Of a stretch of DNA of 52,290 bases, positions 34,937 through 45,400 are shown in pieces (the first letter of the stretch is position 1; each line of letters opens with the position of its first letter). This DNA comes from [Eubacterium] yurii (GTDB lineage: Bacteria; Bacillota; Clostridia; Peptostreptococcales; Filifactoraceae), in the NCBI GenBank assembly GCA_900167215.1, contig FUZS01000020.1, forward strand, positions 1 to 52,290, given 5' to 3'. The translations under genes were made by a program, and so were the position numbers. The notes below the pieces were generated by a model. That model made no database searches. It saw only the letters and a list, made by a program, of their open reading frames with translations, and was not told where the DNA came from.

Positions 34937-34984
34937 AAAAAAACTCTTTGTATCCGGCATTATACTGTTACAAAGAGTTTTTTT
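34937..34984 (-). terminator. Terminator of the first SLH surface-protein gene
   Basis: AAAACTCTTTGTA and TACAAAGAGTTTT arms (34937-34952 and 34969-34984) flank a short loop, with long A and T tails. It is nearly identical in stem and loop to 42142-42187. It lies about 30 nt past the stop codon at 35012. Confidence 0.9.
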
Positions 34985-35011
34985 ATTATTTTTAGTTTAA
35001 CTTTAATATCA

Positions 35012-38000
35012 CTATTTTGAAATTGCCTTTATTAATTTCGTCATTACTACAGCTGTTTCTGCTCTTGTAAGTGAGGCGTTCGGATTGAATTTACCTGTCT
35101 TATCTCCTACCACTATCTCATATTTGGCTAAGATATTTACATATTTCATTGTTTCTTCAGACATATTTTTCATATCTTTGAAGCTTATTTCTTTCTTGCT
35201 TTCTTCAAGTTTGATAGCTTTGTATTCCAAGTATCTTCCTATTATTGTTGCCATTTCACTACGAGTTAGAGCTTCTTCAGCTTTATTTTTATTGTTTTGA
35301 GATTTTGATATTATTCCGGCTTTTATTGCCCAATCCATATCTTTGCTATACCACGCATCTGATTTTTTAGTATCTTGCACCTTATCTTTAGAAATACGTG
35401 CCAGCATAGAAATCAACATAGCTCTTGATAATTTGCCATTAGGATCGAATCTGTTTCCATCTACTCCGACCATTATACCTTTTTGAACTACAAATCTTAT
35501 ATAATCTATAGCCCAATGCTTATCTTTCAAATCTGTAAAATTAACTGTTGGAGTAGATTTTGCTACTTCTTCTTCTTTTATTGTTACAGTTTCAGTCTTT
35601 TTATCTGATTTAATAGAAGGTATAGTAGCTATTTCAGTCTTTTTCTTTGATGATGAAGACGAACCTCCACCACCTCCGCCTCCGCCACCACCGGAACTTC
35701 CTCCTGATGACGTTTGTTTATCTTTATACTCTACCTTTATTTCAGTATCTATATCAATATTGAATTTATATTGATTATTCACTAAGTTTGACTTTCTATC
35801 GACTCCATTTACTGTAAATAATGAAACTTCCTTATTTGCAGCAGGAGCTACTGTCACTGTTACATCTTCTCCCTTTTTGATTTGTCCTGCAACCGGATTT
35901 GAACTTATATTTTCTCCAACCAATCTCAATTTTACTTTTTGCTCAGGCTTTTCAGGTTTGCTTTCAAAATCTTTTTTTGTAGTCCAGTCAAAGCTCAAGG
36001 TATATTTTTGAGTATTTGTCTTATCATAGTCACTTAAGATATCAAGCGATATATTAGTTTCTTGAAGAGATTTCCTTGAGATTATAAATGTCTTGTTAAA
36101 CTCTCCTGTTGGATTTTGAACTATTTCAGCTTTTTGCAACTGTCCATTTTCCATGGTATATATTTCATATACTTCTATAGTCTTACCATTGTCAGTTACA
36201 GGTTTAAACTGCAATTCATATCTTGCTGTACTTCCTTTTTCAGTTACTTTGACAACTTCGTTTATTGCAACATTTAGCATTGAAGCTGTAGTTGTATCTA
36301 CTTGGCTAAGTTTTGCATTTACAGTATATGCCTTTTCTTTTTCAATCTTTACAAGATTTGCAATAGCTGTGTTTAACTCATTTATTACAGCATTTACTTC
36401 ATCTTGCGTTGCACTTGCATTAGAGTTTACACTTTCAGCCTTGGCAATGACTTCTTTTAATTTTGCTATGCCATCTTGTTGATATTCATCTTCTTTTATT
36501 GCCTTTGCCTCAGCAATCTTATTCACAAGGGACGTCTTGTCTACTTCTTTCTTATCTGCTGATGAATTAAACTCTTCTATAGCCTTGCTTAACTCTTCTG
36601 TAGCTGTCTTTACATCTTCAGAAGTTTTTACAGTTTGTACCTTACTTTCAGCAGTTTTTATAGCATTTTGAAGTTTTTCAAATGCTTCATCTGTTTTCTT
36701 GTTTTGTTTGATTGCCTTAGCTTCTGCAATTTTATTTACAAGTGAAGTCTTGTCTACTTCTTTCTTATCTGCTGATGAATTAAACTCTTCTATAGCTTTG
36801 CTCAGTTCTTCAACCGCAGCAGTCAACTCATCCAAAGTTTTAATTGTCGGAAGTTTGTCTTCTGCAAATTTTATAGCTGCTTGCAACTTGTCAAATGCTT
36901 CTTTTGTTTTCTTATCTTGTTTGATTTCCTTTGCTTGTTTAATCTTATCTTCAAGCGGTTTTTTGTCAAGTTCTTTCTTATCTTCTGAGTTGTTGAAGTT
37001 TTTGATTGCATTATTCAATTCTTCTATTGCCAAATTCAGATCATCTACTGTTTTTATTGTAGAAAGTTTGCTTTCAGCAACTCTTATTGCATTTTGAAGT
37101 TTTTCAAATGCTTCATCTGTCTTCTTATCTTGCTTAATTTCTTTTGCATTTGCTATCAACTCTTCAAGTTTTGTAGTTATAACTTTTTCTACTTCAAGTT
37201 TAGTCCAATCAAATTTGATATTTGCTCCCTTTGTTCCTAATCCCTGCATAATACTTTCCATAGCAGGAATATATACTTTTACAGGTAAAACTTCTATATC
37301 CTTAGTTATATCAACAACTACTTCCTTAGGATAGTTTTTACCTTTCATATATTTATCACTACCATTTTGAGAGTCATTGAACTCATCTGTAATAGTATAG
37401 CCGCTTATAGCTTCAGCTTCAACGAAATCTGCTCCCTTAGGTATAGATATCTTTCCTAAGAATGCTTTCCTTGGCTCATTTACTCCTACTAATGCAAGAT
37501 TAAGTTTCATACCCTTGTTAGTTACATAAACTCTTGTAGGCTTAACAAGTGATTTATCCATAATAGATATCTTTGTATCGCTACCTTCCTGATAAACGAC
37601 AGCAGGAACTTTGGCTACAGATACTATATATTCTGTCTTATCTTTTTCTTTTAATATATTTTCAAAATCTTTGATTGATGTATAGTTGCCTTCCTTATAC
37701 TCAGTAACTGATATCTTAAATTCGTCAAATGACTTTTGTAAGTTTTTAAGGCTTTCCTTATTGTCTTCCAAATCTTTTTCAGCCTTTGCTATAGCTGATT
37801 CAAGACGTTTGTGTGAATCCGGGAACTTATCTCCTTCATCTTGCAATGATTTTGCATTTTTGATTTCCTCAGCAAATTCTCTATAGAGTTTTTCCAAAGG
37901 AGTTTCATCTTTTTTATCAGCTGAGCTGTTGAATTTTGCTATTGCATCATCTAATTCTCTGACTGCTTTTTTTACTTCTTCATCTGTTTTCACTGTTGAA

Positions 38001-40921
38001 AGTTTGCTTTCAGCAATTTTTATAGCATTTTGAAGTTCATCAAAGGCTTCTTTTGTCTTTTTGCCTTGATTAATTGCCTTAGCTTGATTTATCTTTTCTA
38101 CAAGAGGCTTCTTGTCAGTTTCTTGAGGCTTAGATGACTCTACCAAAGCATTAAGCTTTTCTTGGATGTTTTTTATTAACTCAGCTCTGTTGTCTGCTAT
38201 TAATCTTGTATTTTTTGCAGTCTCAACAAAGTTTTCAGCAGTTTTTATCACTTCTTCAAGCGCTTTTTTAGTATCTTCTGTATAAGTCTTGCCATTATTT
38301 AGTATATTTTTAGCCTTTTGTATTTCTTCCTGTAATTTTGAAGTGTCATATCTTTCTAAAATGTACAGGTTGCTCAAATTCATATCAAATACTTTTTGAA
38401 CATCTTCCTCAGTTATATCCTCTTTTGATATTAACTGTGCCGCCTTATCTAATTCTTTTTTAATTGCAGCCATACTTTCTTTTGTATAATTGCCTGATTC
38501 AAGACTGCTCTTATAGTTTGCATATGCGTCATTATACATTCTTTTTGCTACATATATGTCGCTTATTCTTTTGATTTGCTTATTAATTTTGGCAATCATA
38601 TCATCTATTTCTTTTTTGCTTGCCTTAGAATTTCTTAGCACTCTTTTTGCATCTGCAATCAAATTATTAGTTTCTCTTATTATCTTTGAAGATACGAAAG
38701 AATTGTAGTTTTTCAACAATTGTTCAAGATTATAGATAGCAGTTGACAAAGGACCTTTATTATCATCTTCATCTTCATAATATCCATCAGTCTTGTTTTC
38801 ATAATCTATATACAATGTTGCATCATTTGCATGTGGATCATTTCCCAAAACCGGAGACTGTATAGTCATATGCATTGATACCTTATCTGACTTGCCATCT
38901 ACAGGTAATTCAACTTTTGTAGGATATTCGTATTCTTTTTCAGGTCCGTGCCATGCCATTTTTACTTTTTTAGTTTCCAACACTTTCAACTCTACAGTTG
39001 ACTTATCTACATCGTAATAATATATCTTATTAATAACTCCTGTAGCTGTATCTCCTTTGTACATAGGTTTAAGCTTAAGCATCAGCTTATTATCCTTGCC
39101 CATCACAAGTTTTGCACTCTCATTTAGGCATTGATTTGCCATTGAATAGCCTCCAAGACCATTGGCATTAAGGAATTTTACTCTAACTGTATAAACTTTT
39201 TCTTCAACTTGAGGACTCTTGTCTTCATACTCAACTTTTACTACAGTATCTTCTTTTATTTCAAATTTATATACATTGTCTTTTAGTTCAGACTTCTTAT
39301 CTACATTGTTCACTGTAAATGTCTTTACTATCTTTGTAGGCTTTGGAGATAGTGTTATTACAACTTCTTTACCTTTTTCTATATCTCCTGCTTGAGGATT
39401 TGAACTTATATCTTCACCTTGAAGAGTCAATTTAACTTTTTCAACTTGCGGTTTTACAGCTACCAATTCTTTTAGAGCTTTTTCAAGTTTCTTTTCATAG
39501 GTAGAAGTCTCATTAAAAGTCTCTCTATATTTCTTGCAAAGTTCTACCCATTTTTTTGCCTCATCTCTTGCATTTTTCATCTTAAGATAGCTGTCAGCAG
39601 TATAATCAGCTTCTTTTTTATCATCTGCCTGTTTTATAAGCTCTTCCAATTTGCTTGTGTTATATCTTAGCATAATTTGAGAAACATTGTTTACCATATA
39701 ATTTTCCAATACCAAGTCTTTCAAGGATTTGAATGTCAAATTCTTTTCCAAATTGTCAAGATATTGAGACATCTCATCCAAGCTCTTTTGTGTGTATGTT
39801 GTATTGGTATAATATGTTCCTATGGAAGACTTTTGAACCCCTATGATGTTTACTATGCTTGGCATCATCTTAAATCCATATTCCATATCGATTATAGGAT
39901 TTGCTATTTCATAGAATCTATCATATGATTTGTCATTAGAGCTTATAAATTCTTCTATTTCCTTTAATGACTTTTCTATAACTTTTTTCTTATTTTCATC
40001 AACATATTTGGCATCATCACTTTCCATAATAGCTGATGTTTCCATTTGGAATCTTTGAGCCTTGTTTAGCAGTTCTTCTTCAGATTTTTTATCACTCCAT
40101 TTGTCATCTCTTTGCAAACTTGCATAATCAATCTCTATACCGAAAGGTGGCAAAGTTTTTTTATTACCTGACTCATCAACATAGCTCATATCAAAAACTA
40201 CAATATTTTCTCCGTTTAGTTCTCCCGGTATTCCTACCAAGATAAAACCGCCGTCTTTTTCCTTGTCCTTGTAGTCTTTAATAAATTGACGTTTTACATC
40301 TTTTGTAGCAATTTTATTTAGATATGCGGTATTTAGCTCACGAACCCTATCAGTCTTAACATTCATTTGAATATCATAGCTGTTACCTTCTTTGATTATT
40401 CTTACATTTTCATCAAAAAGAGCCTTAATTTCTTTTAACTCTATATCATTTCCAAGAGAATCTTTCTCTTTTTTGTAAATCTCCTGATAGTGTTTTTCTC
40501 CATATATACTTTTGACCTTTACTATCTTATAGTTTCCCTTGTAAAATCCGTCTTTTTTTAAGACATGACTGATTGGAAAACCATAAACAGCATCATTGTA
40601 CATCATCTCTGAAATTGCGTTATCGCAGGCTTTTTCAGAAAGACTTTCCGCTTTAAACTTCCATTTTTGCGCACTTTCCCAAGTATCATACCAAGGAGTC
40701 TCTGCAAATTTTTCGTAACTTCCCTCGTTAGAGTATGTCGTACCTCTGAATCTTGTAGCCAAATCATCTTTAGCTAATATCTTATCTGCTATTTCAATGA
40801 CTTGCCTTCTCTTATCTGTAAGAGTATCTTTATCTGCAAAAGTTGCAGGCAAAATACTACTAAAGCTCACTGCAAATGCAACAAACATAGACAGAGCACT
40901 TTTAATTTTTTTTGCTCCCAT
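35012..40921 (-). CDS. Giant S-layer-anchored surface protein with NEAT and FIVAR domains
   Basis: 1969 aa. Signal peptide 1-29 (ending ATFA). Unassigned N-terminal region with NEAT-like pattern (about 107-267); Ig-like repeat 496-569; clostridial NEAT domains at about 576-708, 1096-1243 (with DEFN and VKVYIPAMESI) and 1530-1647; helical FIVAR repeats at 935-1000 and in a run 1250-1525; a second Ig-like repeat 1662-1735; Gly/Ser linker 1739-1758; three SLH domains 1793-1969 that bind pyruvylated wall polymer. NEAT domains usually bind haem, but no YxxxY pair is obvious here, so ligand binding is uncertain. RBS AAAGGAGG lies about 12 nt ahead of ATG. Paralogue at 42434 shares the whole plan. 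A promoter with a leader of about 715 nt precedes it. Confidence 0.93.
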   Translation of the reverse strand: MGAKKIKSALSMFVAFAVSFSSILPATFADKDTLTDKRRQVIEIADKILAKDDLATRFRGTTYSNEGSYEKFAETPWYDTWESAQKWKFKAESLSEKACDNAISEMMYNDAVYGFPISHVLKKDGFYKGNYKIVKVKSIYGEKHYQEIYKKEKDSLGNDIELKEIKALFDENVRIIKEGNSYDIQMNVKTDRVRELNTAYLNKIATKDVKRQFIKDYKDKEKDGGFILVGIPGELNGENIVVFDMSYVDESGNKKTLPPFGIEIDYASLQRDDKWSDKKSEEELLNKAQRFQMETSAIMESDDAKYVDENKKKVIEKSLKEIEEFISSNDKSYDRFYEIANPIIDMEYGFKMMPSIVNIIGVQKSSIGTYYTNTTYTQKSLDEMSQYLDNLEKNLTFKSLKDLVLENYMVNNVSQIMLRYNTSKLEELIKQADDKKEADYTADSYLKMKNARDEAKKWVELCKKYRETFNETSTYEKKLEKALKELVAVKPQVEKVKLTLQGEDISSNPQAGDIEKGKEVVITLSPKPTKIVKTFTVNNVDKKSELKDNVYKFEIKEDTVVKVEYEDKSPQVEEKVYTVRVKFLNANGLGGYSMANQCLNESAKLVMGKDNKLMLKLKPMYKGDTATGVINKIYYYDVDKSTVELKVLETKKVKMAWHGPEKEYEYPTKVELPVDGKSDKVSMHMTIQSPVLGNDPHANDATLYIDYENKTDGYYEDEDDNKGPLSTAIYNLEQLLKNYNSFVSSKIIRETNNLIADAKRVLRNSKASKKEIDDMIAKINKQIKRISDIYVAKRMYNDAYANYKSSLESGNYTKESMAAIKKELDKAAQLISKEDITEEDVQKVFDMNLSNLYILERYDTSKLQEEIQKAKNILNNGKTYTEDTKKALEEVIKTAENFVETAKNTRLIADNRAELIKNIQEKLNALVESSKPQETDKKPLVEKINQAKAINQGKKTKEAFDELQNAIKIAESKLSTVKTDEEVKKAVRELDDAIAKFNSSADKKDETPLEKLYREFAEEIKNAKSLQDEGDKFPDSHKRLESAIAKAEKDLEDNKESLKNLQKSFDEFKISVTEYKEGNYTSIKDFENILKEKDKTEYIVSVAKVPAVVYQEGSDTKISIMDKSLVKPTRVYVTNKGMKLNLALVGVNEPRKAFLGKISIPKGADFVEAEAISGYTITDEFNDSQNGSDKYMKGKNYPKEVVVDITKDIEVLPVKVYIPAMESIMQGLGTKGANIKFDWTKLEVEKVITTKLEELIANAKEIKQDKKTDEAFEKLQNAIRVAESKLSTIKTVDDLNLAIEELNNAIKNFNNSEDKKELDKKPLEDKIKQAKEIKQDKKTKEAFDKLQAAIKFAEDKLPTIKTLDELTAAVEELSKAIEEFNSSADKKEVDKTSLVNKIAEAKAIKQNKKTDEAFEKLQNAIKTAESKVQTVKTSEDVKTATEELSKAIEEFNSSADKKEVDKTSLVNKIAEAKAIKEDEYQQDGIAKLKEVIAKAESVNSNASATQDEVNAVINELNTAIANLVKIEKEKAYTVNAKLSQVDTTTASMLNVAINEVVKVTEKGSTARYELQFKPVTDNGKTIEVYEIYTMENGQLQKAEIVQNPTGEFNKTFIISRKSLQETNISLDILSDYDKTNTQKYTLSFDWTTKKDFESKPEKPEQKVKLRLVGENISSNPVAGQIKKGEDVTVTVAPAANKEVSLFTVNGVDRKSNLVNNQYKFNIDIDTEIKVEYKDKQTSSGGSSGGGGGGGGGGSSSSSKKKTEIATIPSIKSDKKTETVTIKEEEVAKSTPTVNFTDLKDKHWAIDYIRFVVQKGIMVGVDGNRFDPNGKLSRAMLISMLARISKDKVQDTKKSDAWYSKDMDWAIKAGIISKSQNNKNKAEEALTRSEMATIIGRYLEYKAIKLEESKKEISFKDMKNMSEETMKYVNILAKYEIVVGDKTGKFNPNASLTRAETAVVMTKLIKAISK

Positions 40922-41643
40922 AAAAAAGACTTACCTCCTTTAAAGCCTCAAAACAAGTATATACAAGCAGAAAAACTCTCCACAAGCATATACATCTACA
41001 AGTTAAATGATAAAATATTTCTGATATGTAATGCCACTCACAATTTATAAAGCTATTAATTAAAATTTCTACAAGTTAATACTTAAATTTTAAATATTTG
41101 TCTGTTTCACCTGACATTTTTCTTTATATATTATAATCCTTTCCGCTTCATAGTTATAATATGCTTGCAAAAACTTTAAACAGCAGACAAGTAAACACAA
41201 AAAATTCTTTTCACTAATTTGTATTTAGCTATCATATATCATGAATTAACAATAGTTGGGCATCTCTTACTCTTAATAATTTTGTATAATATATGACTTT
41301 TTATTAAATCCTTGGTATTAAATAACTTTTAAATAGTTTTTAGCATAAGACATTAATTAGGTTAAAATCTTTAGATAAAATAAATCGCTATAAATTAGCA
41401 ATTACAAGAGATAATATTATTAAATGAAACTATTAAGACATAACTTTGCTGTTTTATTAATAAATACAGATAATTATTTTAATTTTTAAAAAACATTAAA
41501 TTTTTAATCTTAGATTTTTTTAATGTGCTTTATGACAAACACTACATTTTATAACTTCTTATTATCTTCTTGTAAAATTTACCCATCAAAATATTATGTA
41601 CTAATTTTTATCTTATATCATCAATAATTGTTATCATATGAAT

Positions 41644-41673
41644 ATTATATAACACAATAATATTGCAAGTCAA
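41644..41673 (-). promoter_or_regulatory. Promoter of the first SLH surface-protein gene
   Basis: Minus strand: TTGACT (41668-41673), 18 nt, TATAAT (41644-41649). The following DNA (to about 41575) is homologous to that after the promoter at 46485-46513, including AAAATATTATGTACT on the plus strand. Start near 41637 would leave a leader of about 715 nt, consistent with long stable leaders of S-layer mRNAs. The 40922-41640 stretch has no gene. Confidence 0.75.
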
Positions 41674-41707
41674 TAGTATTTTAAATTTTTTATCATTATA
41701 TAAAATA

Positions 41708-41739
41708 AAAAACAGTAAATCTTCTTGACCTACTGTTTA
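41708..41739 (-). terminator. Terminator just upstream of the SLH promoter
   Basis: AAACAGTA (41710-41717) and TACTGTTT (41731-41738) flank a 13-nt loop, with a T-run on the minus strand. It lies about 35 bp upstream of the promoter at 41644 and would insulate it from read-through out of the upstream SLH gene. Confidence 0.75.
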
Positions 41740-41783
41740 ATAAATTGCTCTTTATCATTTTTTATTGAATTAAATGTTATTTA

Positions 41784-42136
41784 TGCTAATCACCATTTAT
41801 AAGCCATGATTGTTATTTTAGTGAATTATTTGTTTTGCAGATTATCAATAATCTTGCTGTTATAAAATTACAAGGCTTTTTGATAGGTTTTTGGTATTAC
41901 ATACTTATACTAATTACTATTTATATTACCAAGCATTTACTATTCATTGTATAGATTTTAAGAAATTTTATTGTAATGCAATTATATGACTATTTAACGC
42001 TTAGTATAGTATAATACTATTATCTATCTAATCTATTGATAATTTTCATAAATGATTTGTAAAGTAGCATATTATTTATAACTTTATTATAAATGCACTG
42101 AAAAAGATTTGTCCATTATTTTATTAGATTTTAGTA
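41784..42136 (+). repeat. Dispersed TACTAA-ended repeat, copy B (two units)
   Basis: Unit B1 (41784-41900, starts TGCTAATCACCATTTATAAG, ends TTTTTGGTA) aligns with 33814-33928. Unit B2 (41912-42136, starts TACTAATTACTATTTATA, ends TTAGATTTTAGTA) has a left end like C1 and a right half like copy A. The right end stops 5 bp before the SLH terminator. No coding potential is seen. Confidence 0.7.
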
Positions 42137-42141
42137 TTAGT

Positions 42142-42187
42142 AAAAAACTCTTTGTATTCAGAATAATACTGTTACAAAGAGTTTTTT
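42142..42187 (-). terminator. Terminator of the second SLH surface-protein gene
   Basis: AAAAAACTCTTTGTA (42142-42156) pairs with TACAAAGAGTTTTTT (42173-42187). Stem and loop nearly copy the terminator at 34937-34984. It is about 250 nt downstream of the stop at 42434; a weaker imperfect hairpin (42384-42417) lies between. Confidence 0.85.
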
Positions 42188-42433
42188 AGATATATAGCAA
42201 ATTTATTTATAAATAGTCGTATATCTTTTTTGATTTAATATATAATTCTATTGATTTTTAGCATATTACTAAAAGTAATTATATATACTTACAAATATAC
42301 TTTTCTTAAGCTTTGAAAAATAAGTTTTAACTTAAAAAAATGTTATGACTATATTGACCATCTATAATTAATTTATATTTCTACTTTAGATTTGAATGTC
42401 AGATAACATATCAAACCTACAGTAATTACCATA

Positions 42434-45400
42434 CTATTTTGAAATTGCCTTTACTAATTTTGCCATTACTACAGCTGTTTCCGCTCTTGTAAGTGAGGCG
42501 TCAGGATTGAATTTACCTGTCTTATCTCCTACCACTATTTCATATTTAGCCAAGATATTTACATATTTCATTGTTTCTTCAGACATATTGTTCATATCTT
42601 TAAAGCTTATTTCTTTCTTGCTTTCTTCAAGTTTGATAGCTTTATATTCCAAGTATCTTCCTATTATTGTCGCCATTTCACTACGAGTTAGAGCTTGAGT
42701 AGGATCGTATTTTCCATCCATATTTTTTTGCACTATTTTAGCATTTACAGCCCAGTTCATATCCTTACTATACCATTGATTTTGCGGTATTCCTTCAACT
42801 TGTTTTGCATCTTCTACCTTTTCTTTAGAGATACGAGCCAACATAGAGATCAACATGGCTCTTGATAATTTGCCGTTAGGATCGAATCTGTCTTTATCAA
42901 CTCCGACCATTATACCTCTTTGAACTACAAATCTTATATAATCTATAGCCCAATGATTATTTTTTACATCTATGAAATTAATGTTAGGAGCGGATTTTGC
43001 TACTTCTTCTTCATTTATTGTTATAGTATCAGATGATTTTCTATCTGAATCTCTTGATGAAGATCTGTCTCTATCTCTGTCTCTGTCTCTATCTCTGTCT
43101 CTTGATGATGAAGATGAACCACCGCTTCCACTACCGGAGCTTCCTCCTGATGAAGTTTGTTTATCTTTATACTCTACCTTTATTTCAGTATCAACTTCAA
43201 TCTTAAACTTGTATTGATTATTTATAAGGTCTGACTTTTTATCTGTTCCGTTTACAGTAAATAAAGATACTTCCTTATTTGTCGCAGGAGCTACTGTAAC
43301 TATTACATCTTCTCCCTTTTTGATTTGTCCTGCAATCGGATTTGAGCTTATATTTTCTCCGACCAATGTCAATTTTACCTTTTGTTCTGCAGGATTTTGA
43401 GGTTTGTCTTTATATTCCACCTTTATCGTAGTATCAACATCAATCTTGAATTTATATTGATTATTCACCAAATCTGACTTTTTATCTGCTGCGTTTACTG
43501 TAAATAAAGATACTTCCTTATTTGTCGCAGGAGCTACTGTAACTATTACATCTTCTCCCTTTTTGATTTGTCCTGCAATCGGATTTGAGCTTATATTTTC
43601 TCCGACCAATGTCAATTTTACCTTTTCTTCCGCAGGTTTAGGATTTTTCTCTTCATATTCTACCCTTATTGTAGTGTTCTCTTCAATCCTAAAATTAAAG
43701 ACATTATTTACTAAGTCTGATTTTCTTTCAACTCCGTTTACCGTAAATGATTTCACCTTCATATTTGACTCAGGTGTTACAGTCACTGTTACATTTGTAT
43801 TTTTCTCAATTTCTTCTGCACTTGGATTTGATGTTATGTTTTCTCCGACTAATGTCAACTTCACTTTATTCCCTTGAGGATTTTGTGGATTTTCATTTTT
43901 TGTAGACCAATCAAAAACTAAGTTAAATTTCTGAGGATTTCCGCCATTTGCATCCTTGTCATCAGTCAAGATTTCCAAAGGTATTTTAGCTTCATTTGTA
44001 GAATTCCTTGATATCACAAAGGTTTCATTGTACTCTGATGATGAATTATTAAACTTATCTGCCTTTTGTTTATTTCCATTTTCTATTGCTGATATTTCAG
44101 TCACCTTTACAGTCTTAGCTCCATCTTTTACAGACTTAAACTGTAATTCATACCTTGCCTTACTTCCTTTTTCGATGACCTTGACTACATCGTTCATGGC
44201 TGTATCAAGCATAGGAGGAGAAGAAACGCCTACAGCTTGGAGCTTAGCTTTTACAGTATATGTTTTTTCTGTCTCTATTTCTTTAATCTTTCCTAAAGCC
44301 TCTTCCAAAGCTTTTATTGCTCTGTCATAATCTCCTTGGAGAAAATCATTATTATTATTTACTTTATCAGCCTCTTCTATAGCTTTTTTTAACTCTTCCA
44401 TACCGTCTGTTTGATACTTATTTTTATTTTGTACAATATTTCTTGCCTTAGCAATTAATCTTACTAATTTTCGCCTATCTTCTTCTTTTACTTTTTTTTC
44501 AAAATCTTCTATTGCTTTTTCAATCTTGCTAATAGCCACGCCTAATTCATCATTTGTTTTTGTTACTATTTCATCAAGAAATTTTTTTGCATCATCAATG
44601 GCTTTTTTAAGCTCGTCATTTGCCTCTTTTACCTTTTTACTATTACTTAACTTATTTTTAGCCTCAGCAATTTTGCTTTCAAATTTTTGCTTATCAGATC
44701 TTTTTACTGATTTTTCAAATTTTTCTATTGCTTCTTTTAATGCTTTTTCTGCCTTGTTTACATCATCTTGAGACTCAAAATCAGTAAGCACCTTTTCTGC
44801 AACTTTAATAGCATCGCTTAGTTCTTTTTTTGCTTCATCAATTTTATCAGCATTTAGGCTGTTTTTTGCATTTTCAATGGTTTTTTTAAGATTTTCAGTG
44901 TCTATATCTGCTGATTTTTTAAATTTTTCAATTACATCCTTTAAAGCAGTTATCGCATTATTAAGTTCTTCTTCCGTTTTGATATTTGCAAGTCCGTTTT
45001 CAGCAGTCTTTATTGCACCCTGTAACTCATTAAAAGCTGACTTTGTTTTCTTTCCTTTCTCAATTTTTTTAGCTTCTTTTATCAAATCTTCAAGTTCAGT
45101 AGTTACGACTTTTTCTACTTTAGATTTACCCCAATCGAATTTGATAATTGTAACTTCTTCTGATTTGCCAATCCATTTAGAGGATGAACCGTAAACTTTT
45201 ATAGGTAAAGTTTCTGCATCTTTTTCCACATCTATAACTACTTCCTTAGGATATTTTACACCACGCAAACTATCATCAAGACCTTCAGTAGGATGATTAA
45301 AATCATCTATTATACTATACACACTTATTGGTGTTGCCTGTATAAAATTACCTCCTTGCATCAAATATATTCTTGCCAAAAATCCTATTCTACTTGGATT

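Noticed and set aside
35085-37900. Long plus-strand frames antisense to the SLH genes
   Set aside because: They mirror the biased codon use of the Lys/Glu-rich proteins and have no start signals.
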